Shown piece by piece: positions 1-10,998 of a DNA stretch of 64,000 nt. Position numbers and translations under genes: made by a program. Source of the DNA: Tulasnella sp. 424 (Eukaryota; Basidiomycota; Agaricomycetes; Cantharellales; Tulasnellaceae); NCBI GenBank assembly GCA_019633425.1, contig WSUB01000096.1, positions 98,568-162,567 on the forward strand, written 5' to 3'. The notes beneath the pieces were generated by a model. It did no database searches and was not told the DNA's origin. It was given only the letters and a program-made list of their open reading frames with translations. Within the stretch, counting starts at the first letter, position 1; every line of letters starts with the position of its first letter.

Positions 1-1650
1 CACTGGCAATGCCTTAGCTTCATCGGCATCAACCTCGTCCGTTGAGGGAGGATACCTTCGCTCCAACATTTCCTTGGTATCGCTAACGCAATCCTCTAGA
101 TTCGGGATGGTTTTCGCGAAGAAACGAAAGTATTCGAGGTTCGGAGTTCCGTTTGCTCCGAGGAATTGGATGAGGGGGTGGAGGATTGTTCCGAAATCAT
201 CACTGAACCGCAGACGTGTAAGGACGGGACAGTGTTCGAGGAGACTAAATGGGAAGGGAAAGTCTTGCTCTGTCCATTCTACATCGAGGGATGTGATGGG
301 GATAGTTCCTCCGTAACTCAGCAGCGTACTGTCAAGCCAGTTCCAGAACATTGATAGCACTCTGGCGGATGGGATCGCAATCTTGACATTCACGCCAGGT
401 CGATCACGAACCCAGTAGACCCGGCTGTCCGAAAGGGAGGGGCCCGAGAAAATGTGGATGAATGTTCCGTTCCTGTCCTCCATTCTGAGCATCAATGTGT
501 CCGAGAGCGTAATCGGTTTGGCGATTAATTTCATTATTGGCTCCCGGGGCTCCAACACTACCCCGCCATCAGCTATGACCGTGTGACATTCCGAAGCTCG
601 GATAAGGGGAATGACTTCCTGCGCAATCGTACCGGCTACTTCGAATACAAGGGTTTTGAGGACGGGTAGCTCGATCAATCGAGCTGTAGCGGGCAGAGAT
701 CCTGGTGATTCGCCATCAGCTGCCCCTACGCTGACCAAGGAGAGACGTTCAAGTTCTGGAGATGAAGATAAAATGGTGTAGAGATGGTTTACTTGGGGGG
801 CGCTGAACCTGAGGTATGCTAAGTGGATTGTGCGGAGGTTGGTGAGACGCGGAGATTGCCATGGCAGGATCACGGCTCGGATATCGATATGCCGCAAGGC
901 GGGTCCTTCTGACGACAGCTCCAGGTGAACAGGAACGCTGCTCGTACAGTCATTGGTGATAAGGACGTCGATGAAAGCGGAATTTTGATCCTGTAACCAC
1001 TTCATGAACTCGCTCATCTCCTCCCTGTAGTCACAGACCACAGACCGCAGCCGAGTCTGTTTGATGGTCTTGACGTCGTTTATGAACGACTCCAGCGCTG
1101 AGGCACTCGGACGACCCTTGCACCACAAATCCACCGGACCTTCCGGATTCCTCTTCATCGCCGTCCTCCTTGCCTTTTCACTTGCCAGAGCGTCCATGAC
1201 TGACCAGAAACGTGTGCAGGATAGAATGGTATCACGCCAGGACGTCGAAACGCTAGCAAGTGGGCGGAGTTGCTCGACGCTCCACAAACGCCAGTCGACG
1301 GCAAGGAGAAGGATTTCGGCGAGCAGCTCTGGAGGAAGGCGGTAGATAAGGGAATGCTCTTGGTTTCGGAGTCGGTTGAGCTTGGCCGCCGTCTCGTGGG
1401 TGAAGGGCTTTTGGATATGTTCGGCATCCTCTGAGAACTCTCTGTCTAGAGCGCTATCGCTCTCCACGTAACTTGTACTGTTACGATATCGTAAGTTAGT
1501 CGGCGTCGAATGTGCGGAGGTACCGCCAGCAGAGCTAAGACTGGTCACTAACGTTCCTTGCCCTACATTCAAGTTCGAGCAGGTAGAGACGGTATTATCG
1601 GCAATGCATTGATCTCCCGACGTGTTCGTTGATGTGGAATAACTTTGCAT
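1..1650 (-). CDS. F-box-like protein L1, partial (C-terminus beyond the left edge)
   Basis: The frame is open for 550 codons from an ATG at 1650 to base 1, with an in-frame TGA upstream of the ATG. The C-terminal end is lost at the window edge. By alignment with its neighbours about 40 residues are missing. After a Ser/Thr-rich N-terminus of about 90 residues comes an F-box-like motif (LPPELLAEILLLAVDW, then SVSTSWRDTI) at roughly residues 103-150. The following leucine-rich C-terminal half shares LPWQSPRLTNL and LSSSPELERL with L2-L5. F-box proteins are known substrate receptors of SCF ubiquitin ligases; that role here is inferred. This is the most diverged copy of the left array, with a longer N-terminus and no obvious first-exon intron. 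Confidence 0.8.
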   Translation of the reverse strand, partial: MQSYSTSTNTSGDQCIADNTVSTCSNLNVGQGTLVTSLSSAGGTSAHSTPTNLRYRNSTSYVESDSALDREFSEDAEHIQKPFTHETAAKLNRLRNQEHSLIYRLPPELLAEILLLAVDWRLWSVEQLRPLASVSTSWRDTILSCTRFWSVMDALASEKARRTAMKRNPEGPVDLWCKGRPSASALESFINDVKTIKQTRLRSVVCDYREEMSEFMKWLQDQNSAFIDVLITNDCTSSVPVHLELSSEGPALRHIDIRAVILPWQSPRLTNLRTIHLAYLRFSAPQVNHLYTILSSSPELERLSLVSVGAADGESPGSLPATARLIELPVLKTLVFEVAGTIAQEVIPLIRASECHTVIADGGVVLEPREPIMKLIAKPITLSDTLMLRMEDRNGTFIHIFSGPSLSDSRVYWVRDRPGVNVKIAIPSARVLSMFWNWLDSTLLSYGGTIPITSLDVEWTEQDFPFPFSLLEHCPVLTRLRFSDDFGTILHPLIQFLGANGTPNLEYFRFFAKTIPNLEDCVSDTKEMLERRYPPSTDEVDADEAKALPV

Positions 1651-2013
1651 GCTTTGGTTCTCTTCGAGCAAGGGTGACTGAAATATGCTGGAGGAAGCCT
1701 TTCACACCGAGCCAGATTCCCCCGTACCGTGAGAGACACCACCTTCCATACAACACCAAGCACAGGTAGCTGACAGCCGCTTAAAACAAAGAGGAAGAGG
1801 CCCCTCACAGGATTGAAGGTTCTATGATGTTTTTGGTGTAAGTTATGTATCGGGTAACCCGAGATGCAATTCAGTAAATTTGACTACATAATTGGAAACG
1901 TCCGATTGCGTTCAAACAACCGGAATTGTAACCTAATAGTAGTCCATCTATAGCATATGACAAGGGACCTGGATTTGTGGAGTGTGACCAAACATCTCCA
2001 CCCAAAGGGTCAT
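1651..2013. other. intergenic spacer L1-L2
   Basis: This spacer holds the promoter side of L1 and the 3' flank of L2. A shortened form of the array's promoter element (gtgagagac) lies at 1729-1737, about 80 bp upstream of the L1 ATG. Bases 1740-2010 align by eye with 4140-4400, so the spacer was duplicated together with the gene. No gene is seen. Confidence 0.6.
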
Positions 2014-3841
2014 TCAAGCGTTCTCCGTAGCTGTGCCTTGTACGACGTCATCAAATTTGAGACAGGTCGAAATATTCATCGCTCTAAGTCGAGCAACAAG
2101 TACGGAGGGTAGCTTGAGCGTCTCCATCGGTGTTGGGCTGGCAATTTCCTGATTCGTGCTGTCGGCTTTTTGTTCGGGGTATCGGATCTCAAGTAAATCC
2201 TTGACTTCAGTCGCGCACTCCTCCAAGTCGTGAATGGTTTGCGCGTGGAAGATGAAGGTATTGACTTTGGGGAGCAGCCATGAATATGTGCCACCTTCAC
2301 TATCGGCACTGAGGGATGTTCCTTTGCGTAACAGACGAACAAGTGGTGTGAGAGTTGTCGTCGAATAGTCGGTGACTTCCAATCTCGTGAGCGCCGGACA
2401 GAGTTCAAGTAGACCGACTGGGAAGGGTAATTCTTGCCCAGAAGAATCCATTGACCACTCTATTTTGATATCAGTGATGTTAGAGGCAGCTCCGCAAGCC
2501 TTTAACACTGTGGTCAACTGATTCCACGAGCGAGCCAGGATGTCTGCGGAACGAACCGCGAGCTTGATATCGACGCCCGGCGTATCGAAGGCCCAATGGA
2601 CCCATTCATAAGCGATTACTGGGTTAGAGAGAATATGGACGTGGGGTTCTTCTTCAGTCTCCAATTTGAGCCTCAACGATTCGGAGACCTTGGCAGGCTG
2701 CGCAATTAGCTCGAGGTTCGTCTCCTGCGGTTCCAATATGGCTGAGAACTCTCCCTGTCCGTTGATGATTGCCGTCTTGCAGGAGGTTGCGCGAATGAGA
2801 GGCAATAGCTTGTGTGTTATGGACTTTGATACATTTTGGATTGCAAGAACGGTTAAATGGGGGAGGGATATTGGACGTGAGGTGGTCCAAAGATATTCCT
2901 GCGAGTTTCGATGTATTTCTTGAGAATGGACCTCGATTAAGCAGAGTCGCTCCAACCTTGGAGAAGTGAAAAGGATTTGATATAGATCCTCCGGGTGTGG
3001 AATGCCGTGATAAATGTCCCTCAAGCAAAGGGTGCTGAGGTTGGTTAGGCGTGGAGATTGCCAAGGGAGGCACATACTTCGCACGTCGACGTGACGCAAG
3101 TGAGGCCCATCCTGTGACAGCTCCAGGGAGACAGCGGCTCCGTATCCTCCTGGGTTAGCTAGTAGGACATCAATGAGACTGGATGGTTGTGTCCGCAAGT
3201 GGTCCAGGAGAACCCCGGTTTCCGGACGGTACTCGTAGAGAATGGTGCGCCATCGACTTGAGTGGACAGTCTTGACGTCCTCCACGAACGCGTTCATGAC
3301 TTCCGACTCTGGCTGCGACCAGCACCATACATCTACTGGGCCATTTTTGTTCCTTTTCATTGCCATCCTTCGCGCCTTTTCACTGGCCATGACATCGATC
3401 ACGGGCCAGAACCGACTGCATGACATTATGGTGTCACGCCAGTATGTCGAGACAGAGGCCAGTGTTCTCAGCTTCTCTGTGTCCCACCAAGGCCATTCTA
3501 TTGCGAGGAGAAGTATTTCGACAAATACCTCTGGTGGGAGTTGGCGGATTGTGGAATGCTCGCTATTTCGACGACTTTTAAGCTTGGCTGCCTCCCGCGT
3601 AAACACGTCTGAGATATGTTCCAGGATCCCAATCATTTTAATCTTGGCCGACTCGCTCGTGAGGAGATTATCGCCGACTATGCTATCGGAGCTGTCAAAT
3701 TATTGACGTGAGTCATTGATCATGAAGGACCAGCAGTGGAGCCAACAGCGTTATGGACTAGTGCACCAACCTTTCTTGGCTAGAGCAAAGCTTCAAGTAG
3801 GCCGCGATGGAAGTTTTGATAAATTCTTGCTCGCCAGACAT
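2014..3841 (-). CDS. F-box-like protein L2
   Basis: I read two exons: 3771-3841 and 2014-3691, with a 79-nt GT-AG intron between them, giving 582 residues. Exon 1 begins MSGEQEFIKTSIAAYLKL and ends in phase 2 before GTTGGT. The acceptor is TTTGACAG. Exon 2 opens with SSDSIVGDNLL, which is conserved and in frame in L3-L5 although it lies before the first ATG of the long frame (3636). This supports the spliced start. The F-box-like motif (LPPEVFVEILLLAIEW, then SVSTYWRDTI) lies near residues 70-120, followed by leucine-rich segments such as LPWQSPRLTNLSTLCL and FTSPRLERLCLIEV. The likely role is an SCF substrate receptor, by family only. Confidence 0.85.
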
Positions 3842-3906
3842 ATTCGATCGAAAACGAGAGTATCGTTCAAGCTGACAAACACAGCCCCGCCACTCGCCGC
3901 CGCCCC

Positions 3907-3924
3907 GTGAGAGACGCCGCAAGT
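3907..3924 (-). promoter_or_regulatory. conserved upstream element of L2
   Basis: The plus-strand string gtgagagacgccgcaagt lies about 65 bp upstream of the L2 start codon. It recurs at nearly the same distance before L3, L4 and L5, while the bases around it are more diverged. It may be a core-promoter or regulatory motif, or simply slow-evolving duplicated sequence. Confidence 0.4.
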
Positions 3925-4406
3925 CACTTGGTCCTCGCATCACCCACCACATCACCGGACTGAAACGACCATTCTACCTCTTCTTGCTTATTACTAGTGC
4001 GAAGTGACTTTTAGCGAAAATTAATTCGATTTCTTCGCAGCTGAAAGTCAAAGAGACCTTTCAACACTATTAACTCTGAGGGTGTATATCCTCGATATCG
4101 AGCAAAGGAGTTATTTGAAGTAGACTCGTCCCCGACACCTGAAAGCACCAGGAGGTGACAGCCGCTTGCGGCGAAGGGGATGACGCCCCTCAGAGAATTT
4201 CGGGCCAATTTAGCTTCTATGATACTTCTGGTGTAGGTTTCGTATCGGGTAATCAGGAATGCAATTCGGTGAATTTAGACTACCTAATTGAAAACGGCTG
4301 ATTGCGCTCAAAAAAACCCAAATTGTAACCTAGTAGTAGTCCATAGCATATGAAAAGGGTCTTGTATTGTGGAGCGTGACCAAATATGTCTATCCCAGCG
4401 GGTCAT
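3925..4406. other. intergenic spacer L2-L3
   Basis: This is duplicated array spacer, homologous by eye to 1740-2013, 6380-6630 and 8600-8834. It contains the 3' flank of L3. I see no gene or RNA. Confidence 0.5.
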
Positions 4407-6228
4407 TCAAGCGTCCTCCATAGTTGTGCTTTGTATGACGTCATCAAATTTGAGACATGTCGAAATACTCATTGCTCTAAGTCGAGCAACAAGTACGGAG
4501 GGTAGCTTGAGCGTCTCCATCGGTGTTTGGCTGGCAATTTTCTGATTCGTGCTGTCGGCTTTTTGTTCGGGGTATCGAGTCTCGAGTAAATCCTTGACTT
4601 CAGTCGCGCACTCCTCCAGTTCACGAATATTTTGCCCGTGGAAGATGAAGGTATTGACGTTTGGAAGCAGCCATGAATACGTGTGACTTCTCTGATCGGC
4701 GTTTGGCCATGTTGTTTTTCGTAACAGGCGAATAAGTGGTGTGAGATTCGTCGTCGAATCGTCGGTGACTTGTAACGTCGTGAGCGCCGGACAGAATTCA
4801 AGCAGACCAACTGGGAAGGGTACTTCTTGCCCTGAGGAATCCATTGACCACTCTATTTCGATATTGGTGATGGTAGAGGGACCTCCGCAAGACTTTAACA
4901 CTGCGGTCAACTGATTCCACGTGCGAGTTAGGGTATCTGCGGAATGAACCGCTAGCTTGATATCGACGCCCGGCTTATCGACGGCCCAATGGACCCAGTT
5001 AAAGTCGATTTTTGGTTTGGAGAGAATATGGACGTGAGGTTCTCCTTGGGTCTCCAGCTTGAGCCTTAACGATTCGGAGACCTTGACAGGCTGCGCGATT
5101 AGCTCGAGGTTCGTCTCCTGCGGTTCCAATATGGCTGAGAACTCTCCTTCTCCATTGATGATCGCCGTGTTGCAGGAGGTTGCGTGAATAAGAGGCAATA
5201 GCTTGTGTGTTATGGCCTTTGATACATTTTCGAACGAAAGAGCGGTTAAAATGGGGAGGGATATTGGACGTGGGGTGACCGAAAGAGATCCCTGCGAGTT
5301 TCGGTCTATTTCTTGAGAATTCACCTCGATTAAGCAGAGTCGCTCCAATCTTGGGGAAGTGGAAAGGATTTGATATAGGTCCTCCAGGTGCGGAATGCCT
5401 TGATAGATGCGCCTCAAGCAAAGGGTGCTGAGGTTGGTTAGGCGTGGTGATTGCCAAGGAAGGCACATACTTCGCACGTCGACGTGACGCAAGTGAGGCC
5501 CCTCCCTTGATAGCTCCAGGGAGAGAGTGGGTCCATAGATTGCTGGGTTAGATAGCAGGACATCAATGAGACTGGATGTTTGTGTCTGCAAGTAGTCCAG
5601 GAAAGCCGCGGTTTCCAGACGGTACTCGTAGAGGAGGCTGCGCCATCGAGCTGAGTGGACTGCCTTGACGTCCTGCGCGAACGAGTTCATGGCTGCAGAT
5701 TCTGGCCACGACCAGCACCATACGTCTACTGGCCCATCTCTGTTCCTTTTCATCGCCATCCTTCGCGCCTTTTCACTGGCCATGACATCGATCACGGGCC
5801 AGAACCGATTGCACGATATTATGGTGTCGCGCCAGTATGTTGAGACCGAGGCCAGTGTTCGCAGCTTCTCCGTGTCCCACCAAAGCCAGTCTACTGCTAG
5901 GAGAAGTATTTCGACAAATACCTCCGGTGGGAGTTGGCGGATTGTGGAATGCTCGTTATTTCGACGACTTTTAAGCTTGGCTGCCTCCCGCGTAAACACG
6001 TCTGAGATACGTTCCAGGATCTCAGTCATGTTAATCTTGGCCGCCTCTGTCGAGAGGAGATCATCGTCGACTATTCTATCAGAGCTGTCAAATTATTTGC
6101 GTGAGTCATTGAAGGCCTAGCAGTGGAGCCGACAGCGTTATGGGCTAATACACCAACCTTTCTTGGCTAGAGAAAAGCTTCAAGTAGGATGAGATGGAAG
6201 TCTTGATAAATTCTTGCTGTCTAGCCAT
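4407..6228 (-). CDS. F-box-like protein L3
   Basis: The exons are 6158-6228 and 4407-6084, with a 73-nt intron, giving 582 residues. Exon 1 starts MARQQEFIKTSISSYLKL and ends before GTTGGT. Exon 2 starts after TTTGACAG with SSDRIVDDDLL. The F-box-like motif is LPPEVFVEILLLAVDW followed by SVSTYWRDTI. The leucine-rich half is nearly the same as in L2, with the same LPWQSPRLTNLSTLCL block and a C-terminal TPMETLKLPSVLVARLRAM block. It is intact with no internal stop. It is one unit of the head-to-tail array, with about 2.2-2.4 kb between units. The F-box call is confident; the ubiquitin-ligase role is inferred. Confidence 0.87.
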
Positions 6229-6296
6229 TCTCGATGGAAACGAGAGAATAATACCGTTCAAGCCCACGAACCTACGGTACCGCCAGTCACCGCGCC

Positions 6297-6314
6297 GTGA
6301 GAGACGCCGCAAGT
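6297..6314 (-). promoter_or_regulatory. conserved upstream element of L3
   Basis: This is the same 18-base string as at 3907-3924, about 70 bp upstream of the L3 ATG at 6228. Confidence 0.4.
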
Positions 6315-6630
6315 CTAGGTCTCTCGGTCCTCAACCACAACGCAGCCCCACGTGGACAGCACCCAGCACCAGAAGGTGATAGACCACTTAAAACAATAGG
6401 TTGAGGCCCTGAGCAGAATATCGAGTCATTTAACGGTTCGTGATGCTTCTGGTGTAAGTTTTGTTTCGGCTAATCAGAAATGCAATTCAGGAAATTTAAA
6501 CTACATAATTGGAAACGTCTGATTGCATGCAAAAGCCCAGATTTTAGCCTAATAGTGGACCATAGCATCAATATTGCGAGTGACCTGCATTTGGTGGAGC
6601 GTGGCTAAATATCCCCACCCCGTGGGCCAT
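6315..6630. other. intergenic spacer L3-L4
   Basis: Duplicated array spacer. It includes the 3' flank of L4 and no gene that I can support. Confidence 0.5.
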
Positions 6631-8449
6631 TCAAGCGTTCTCCGTCGCCGTGTCCTGTATGACGTCATCAAATTTGAGACATGTCGAAATATCCATCGTT
6701 CTAAGCCGAGCAACGATGACGGAGGGTAGCTTGAGCGTTTTTATTGGCGTTGAGCTGGCAATATTCTGATTTGTGTTATCATCGTGTTGCGAGGGATATC
6801 GAGTCTCGAGAAAATCCTTGACTCCAGTTGCGCACTTCTCCAAGTCGTGAATGGTTTGCGCATGGAAGATGAAGGTATTGACCTTTGGAAGCAGCCATGA
6901 ATCCGCGCCACATTTGCTATCGGCATTGTGCGGTGTTGTTTTGCGTAACAGACGAACAAGTGGTGTGAGAGTCGTCGTCGAATAGTCGGTGACTTGTAAC
7001 GTCGTGAGCGCCGGACAGAATTCAAGTAGACCAACTGGAAAGGGGACTCCTTGCCACGAAGAGTCTGTTGGCCATTCTATTTCAATCTTAGTGATGTTCG
7101 AAGCCTCTCCGTAAGACTGTAGCACCGTGGTCAACTGGTTCCAGGAGCGAGCCAGGATGTCTGCGGAACGAACCGCTAGCTTGATATCGACGCCCGGCTT
7201 ATCGAAGGCCCAATAGACCCATTCAGACGAGACAGCTGGTGTTGAGTAGATATGGACGTGGGGGTTTCCTTCAGTCTCCAGTTTGAGTCGCAACGATTCG
7301 GAGACCTTGATTGGCTGCGCGATCAGCTCGAGGTTCGTCTCCTGCGGTTCCAGGATGACTGAGAAATCTCCCTCTCCTTTTACGATCGCGGTCTTGCAGG
7401 AGGTTGTACGAATGAGAGGCAATATGCTGTGCGTTATGGGCTTCGATACATTGTCGAATGCAAGAACGGTTAAAAGGGGGAGGAGTATTGGGCGCGAGGT
7501 GGCCCGAAGAGATTCCTGCGAGTTTTGATCTATTTCTAGAGAATTCACCTTGGTCAAGCAGAGTCGCTCCAACCTTGGGGAAGTGGAAAGGATTTGATAT
7601 AGGTCCTCCAGGTGCGGAATACCGTGATAAATGTGCCCCAAGCAAAGGGTGCTGAGGTTGGTTAGGCGGGGTGATTGCCAAGGGAGGTACATGCCTCGGA
7701 CGTCGACGTGCCGCAAGTGAGCTCCCACCGGTGACAGCTCCAGAGGAACAGCGGGTTCATCTCGGACCGGGCTAAATAGTACATCAACGAGACAGGGAGT
7801 TTTGGTCCGCAAGTGCTCCAGGAAAGCTTGGGTTTCCGGCCGGTACTCGTAGAGAATGGTGCGCCATCGACTTGAGTGGACAGTCTTGACGTCTTGAACG
7901 AACGCGTTCATGATTTCCGATCCTGGCCGCGACCAGCACCATACGTCTACTGGTCCATTTTTGTTCCTTTTCATCGCCATCCTTCGCGCGTTTTCACTGG
8001 CCATGACATCGATCACTGACCAGAACCGATTGCACGATGTTATGGTGTCGCGCCAGTATGTTGAGACCGAGGCCAGTGTTCGCAGCTTCTCCGTGTCCCA
8101 TGAGAGCCAATCTATGGCGAGGAGAAGTATTTCGATAAATATCTCCAGTGGGAGTCGGTAGATGACGGAATGGTCGTTATTTCGGCGACTTTTAAGCTTG
8201 GCGGCCTCCGTCGTAAGAACGTCCGGTATACGTTCCGGGATCCTAATCATGTTATCCTTGGCCGTGTCGCTCGTGAGGAGATCATCGTCGACTATGCTAT
8301 CAGAGCTGTCAAATTATTCGCGTGAGTCATCGAAGGCCTAACAGTGGAGCCGACAGCGTTATGGGCTAATGCACTAACCTTGCATGGCTAGAGCCAAGCT
8401 TCGAGTAAGATGAGATGGAAGTTTTGATAAATTCTTGCTCTCTAGACAT
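6631..8449 (-). CDS. F-box-like protein L4
   Basis: The exons are 8379-8449 and 6631-8305, with a 73-nt intron, giving 581 residues. Exon 1 starts MSREQEFIKTSISSYSKL, and its donor is GTTAGT. Exon 2 begins SSDSIVDDDLL. The F-box-like motif is LPLEIFIEILLLAIDW then SVSTYWRDTI. The leucine-rich part carries LPWQSPRLTNLSTLCLGHIYHG and STSPRLERLCLTKV. Differences from L2 and L3 cluster after the F-box, as expected if the substrate-binding half diversifies. The frame is intact. Substrate and expression are unknown. Confidence 0.87.
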
Positions 8450-8517
8450 TTTCGATGGAGACGAGAGAATAATACCGTTCAAGCCCACGAACGCGCGGTA
8501 CCGCTCGTCGCCGCGCC

Positions 8518-8535
8518 GTGAGAGATGCCGCAAGT
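8518..8535 (-). promoter_or_regulatory. conserved upstream element of L4
   Basis: This is the array promoter string with one mismatch (gtgagagatgccgcaagt), about 70 bp upstream of the L4 ATG at 8449. Confidence 0.4.
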
Positions 8536-8834
8536 CCTGGTCCTCGCGTCAACCACAACATGGCACCACGTACAGCAGAAGGTTGATAGGTCGCTTAAAA
8601 CAATGGACTCAGTCCTTGACCAGAATCTTGAGTCATTTAAGGGACCGTGATACTTCTGATGTAAATTTTGTTTAGGGTGATCAGAAGTACAATTCAGTGA
8701 ACTTAGACTACATAATTTGAAACGTCTGATTGCGCGCGAAAGACCCAGATTGTAACCTAATAGTAGTCCGTAGCATACGAGAAGTGAGCTGGATTTGGTG
8801 GACCGTGATCAAATATCTCCACCCAGCGGGTCAT
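8536..8834. other. intergenic spacer L4-L5
   Basis: Duplicated spacer with the 3' flank of L5. I see nothing else in it. Confidence 0.5.
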
Positions 8835-10832
8835 TCAAGCGTTCTCCGTAGCAGTGCCTTGTATGACGTCATCAAATTTGAGACATGTCGAAATCTTCAT
8901 CGCTCTAAGTCGAGCAACAAGTACGGAAGGTAGCTTGAGCGCCTCCATCGGTGTTGGGCTGACAATGCTCTGGTCCGTTCTACCATCCTTTTGCTCGGCG
9001 TATCGAGTCTCGAGCAAACCCTTGACTTCCGTTGCGCACTCCTCCAGGTCACGAATGCTTTCCGCGTGGAAGATGAAGGTATTGACATTTGGAAGCAGCC
9101 ATGAGTACGCGCTATTCCTGCGATCGGCATTGGGCGATGTTGTTTTGCGTAACAGACGAACAAGTGGTGTGAGTGTCGTCGTTGAATAGTCGGTGACTTG
9201 CAATCTCGTGAGCGCCGGACAGAATTCAAGTAGACCAACTGGGAAGGGTACTTCTTGCCCTGAGGAATCCATTGACCACTCTATTTCGATATTGGTGATG
9301 GTAGAGGGACCTCCGCAAGACTTTAACACTGNNNNNNNNNNNNNNNNNNNNNNNNNNNNNNNNNNNNNNNNNNNNNNNNNNNNNNNNNNNNNNNNNNNNN
9401 NNNNNNNNNNNNNNNNNNNNNNNNNNNNNNNTTGCCCTGAGGAATCCATTGACCACTCTATTTCGATATTGGTGATGGTAGAGGGACCTCCGCAAGACTT
9501 TAACACTGTGGTCAACTGGTTCCACGAGCGAGCCAGGATGTCTGCGGAACGAACCGCTAGCTTGATATCGACGCCCGGCTTGTCAAAGGCCCAATAGGCC
9601 CATTCAACAGCGATAGCTGGTTCAGAGTGGATATGAACGTGAGGTTCTCCTTCAGTCTCCAGCTTGAGCCTCAACGACTCGGAGGCCTTGATTGGCTGCG
9701 CGATTAGCTCGAGGCTCCTCTCCTGCGGTTCCAAGATCGCTGAGAACTCTCCCTCTCCTTTGACGATCACCGTCTTGCAGGAGGTCGCCCGAATGAGAGG
9801 CAATAGGCCGCTCGTTATGGACTTTGATGCATTGTCGAACGCAAGAACGGTTAAGAGGGGAAGAGATATGGGATGGGAGATGGTCTGGAGAGATTCCTGC
9901 GAGTTTCGATGTGCTTCTTGAGAATTCACCTCGATCAAGCAGAGTCGCTCCAACCTTGGGGAAGTGGAAAGGATTTGACATAGATCCTCCGGGTGTGGAA
10001 TGACGTGATAGATGTGCTTCAAGCAAAGGGTGCTGAGGTTGGTTAGGCGTGGTGATTGCCAAGGGAGGCAAAACCTCGGACGTCGATGTGACGCAAGTGA
10101 GGCCCCTCCTGTGACAGCTCGAGAGACACAGCGGGCCCGTAGACCTCTGGGTTAAAGAGAAGGACATCAATGAGACCGGAAGTTTGGGTCCGCAAGTGTT
10201 CTAGAAAAACTTGTGTTTCCGGACGGTGGTCGTAGAGGATGCTGCGCCATCGACTTGAGTGGACAGTCTGGACATCCTCCATAAACGCGTTCATGGCTTC
10301 CGGCTCTGGACGCGACCAGCACCATACGTCTACTGGTCCAGTCCTGTTCCTTTTCATCGCCATCCTTCGCGCTTTTGCATTGCCCATGACATCGATCGGT
10401 GTCCAGAACCTACTACATGAGATTATGGTGTCACGCCAGTATGTTGAGACAGAGGCCAGGGTTCTCAGCTTCTCTGTGTCCCACCAGGACCAATCAATTG
10501 CGAGGAGAAGTATTTCGACAAATACCTCTGGTGGGAGTCGGTGGATTGCCAAATGTTCGTTATTTCGACGATTTTTAAGCTTGACCGCCTCCCGCGTAAA
10601 CACGTCTACGATACGTTCCAGGATCCCAATCATTTTAATCTTGGCCGTCTCGCTTGCGAGAAGATCGTCGTCGACTATGCTATCGGAGCTGTCAAATTAT
10701 TCGCGTGAGTCATTGAAGGCCCAGCAGTGGAGCTGACGTCGTGGTGAGCTAATGCACCAACCTTTCTTGACCAAAACAAAGCTTCAAGTAGGCTGTGATG
10801 GAAGTTTTGATAAATTGTTGCTCTCCAGACAT
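8835..10832 (-). pseudogene. F-box-like copy L5, frameshifted and interrupted by an assembly gap
   Basis: Exon 1 is 10762-10832 (starts MSGEQQFIKTSITAYLKL) and exon 2 starts at 10688 with SSDSIVDDDLL, as in L2-L4. The F-box-like motif LPPEVFVEILLLAIDW is intact. Near 10070 one base is missing relative to L4 (aggcaaaacctcgg against aggtacatgcctcgg). The frame therefore runs into a stop at 10043, while the homologous protein continues in another frame from about 10064 to 8835. A run of 100 N at 9332-9431 also lies inside it. If the gap is collapsed the distal frame stays open. The break could be a real lesion or a sequence error close to a badly joined region. Confidence 0.7.
9255..9508. other. 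assembly gap with identical 77-bp flanks
   Basis: Bases 9332-9431 are exactly 100 N. The 77 bases before them (9255-9331) are identical to the 77 bases after them (9432-9508). The two contig ends therefore probably overlap and should be merged. The 177-base excess is a multiple of three, so merging keeps the L5 frame. Confidence 0.9.
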
Positions 10833-10998
10833 TTTCGAGGGAAACGAGAGAGTGCCGTTGAAGGGCGGCACCGCCCGTCGCCGCGCCGTGAGAGACGCCG
10901 CAAGTCTCCCGGCCCGAGTCCCATCAACCACCACGCAGCATCACATCCTCGGACAAAAACGACCATTCCGGCTCTTCTCACCTGTTTACGAATGCGAA
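10833..10998. promoter_or_regulatory. bidirectional promoter region between L5 and the plus-strand F-box gene
   Basis: Only 166 bp separate the two start codons (10832 on minus, 10999 on plus). The array element gtgagagacgccgcaagt is at 10888-10905. No clear TATA box is seen. Confidence 0.5.

Noticed and set aside
3242..3706. Long plus-strand reading frames opposite the F-box genes (also 5665-6120, 7910-8161, 10239-10736)
   Set aside because: They repeat at the same place in every copy because the antisense of the F-box exon is open. They have no domain, and the minus-strand frame explains the conservation.
10795..10998. N-terminal extension of the plus-strand F-box gene from an ATG at 10795
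   Set aside because: This stretch is exon 1 and promoter of L5 on the opposite strand and is conserved as such in L2-L4, so the ATG at 10999 is preferred.
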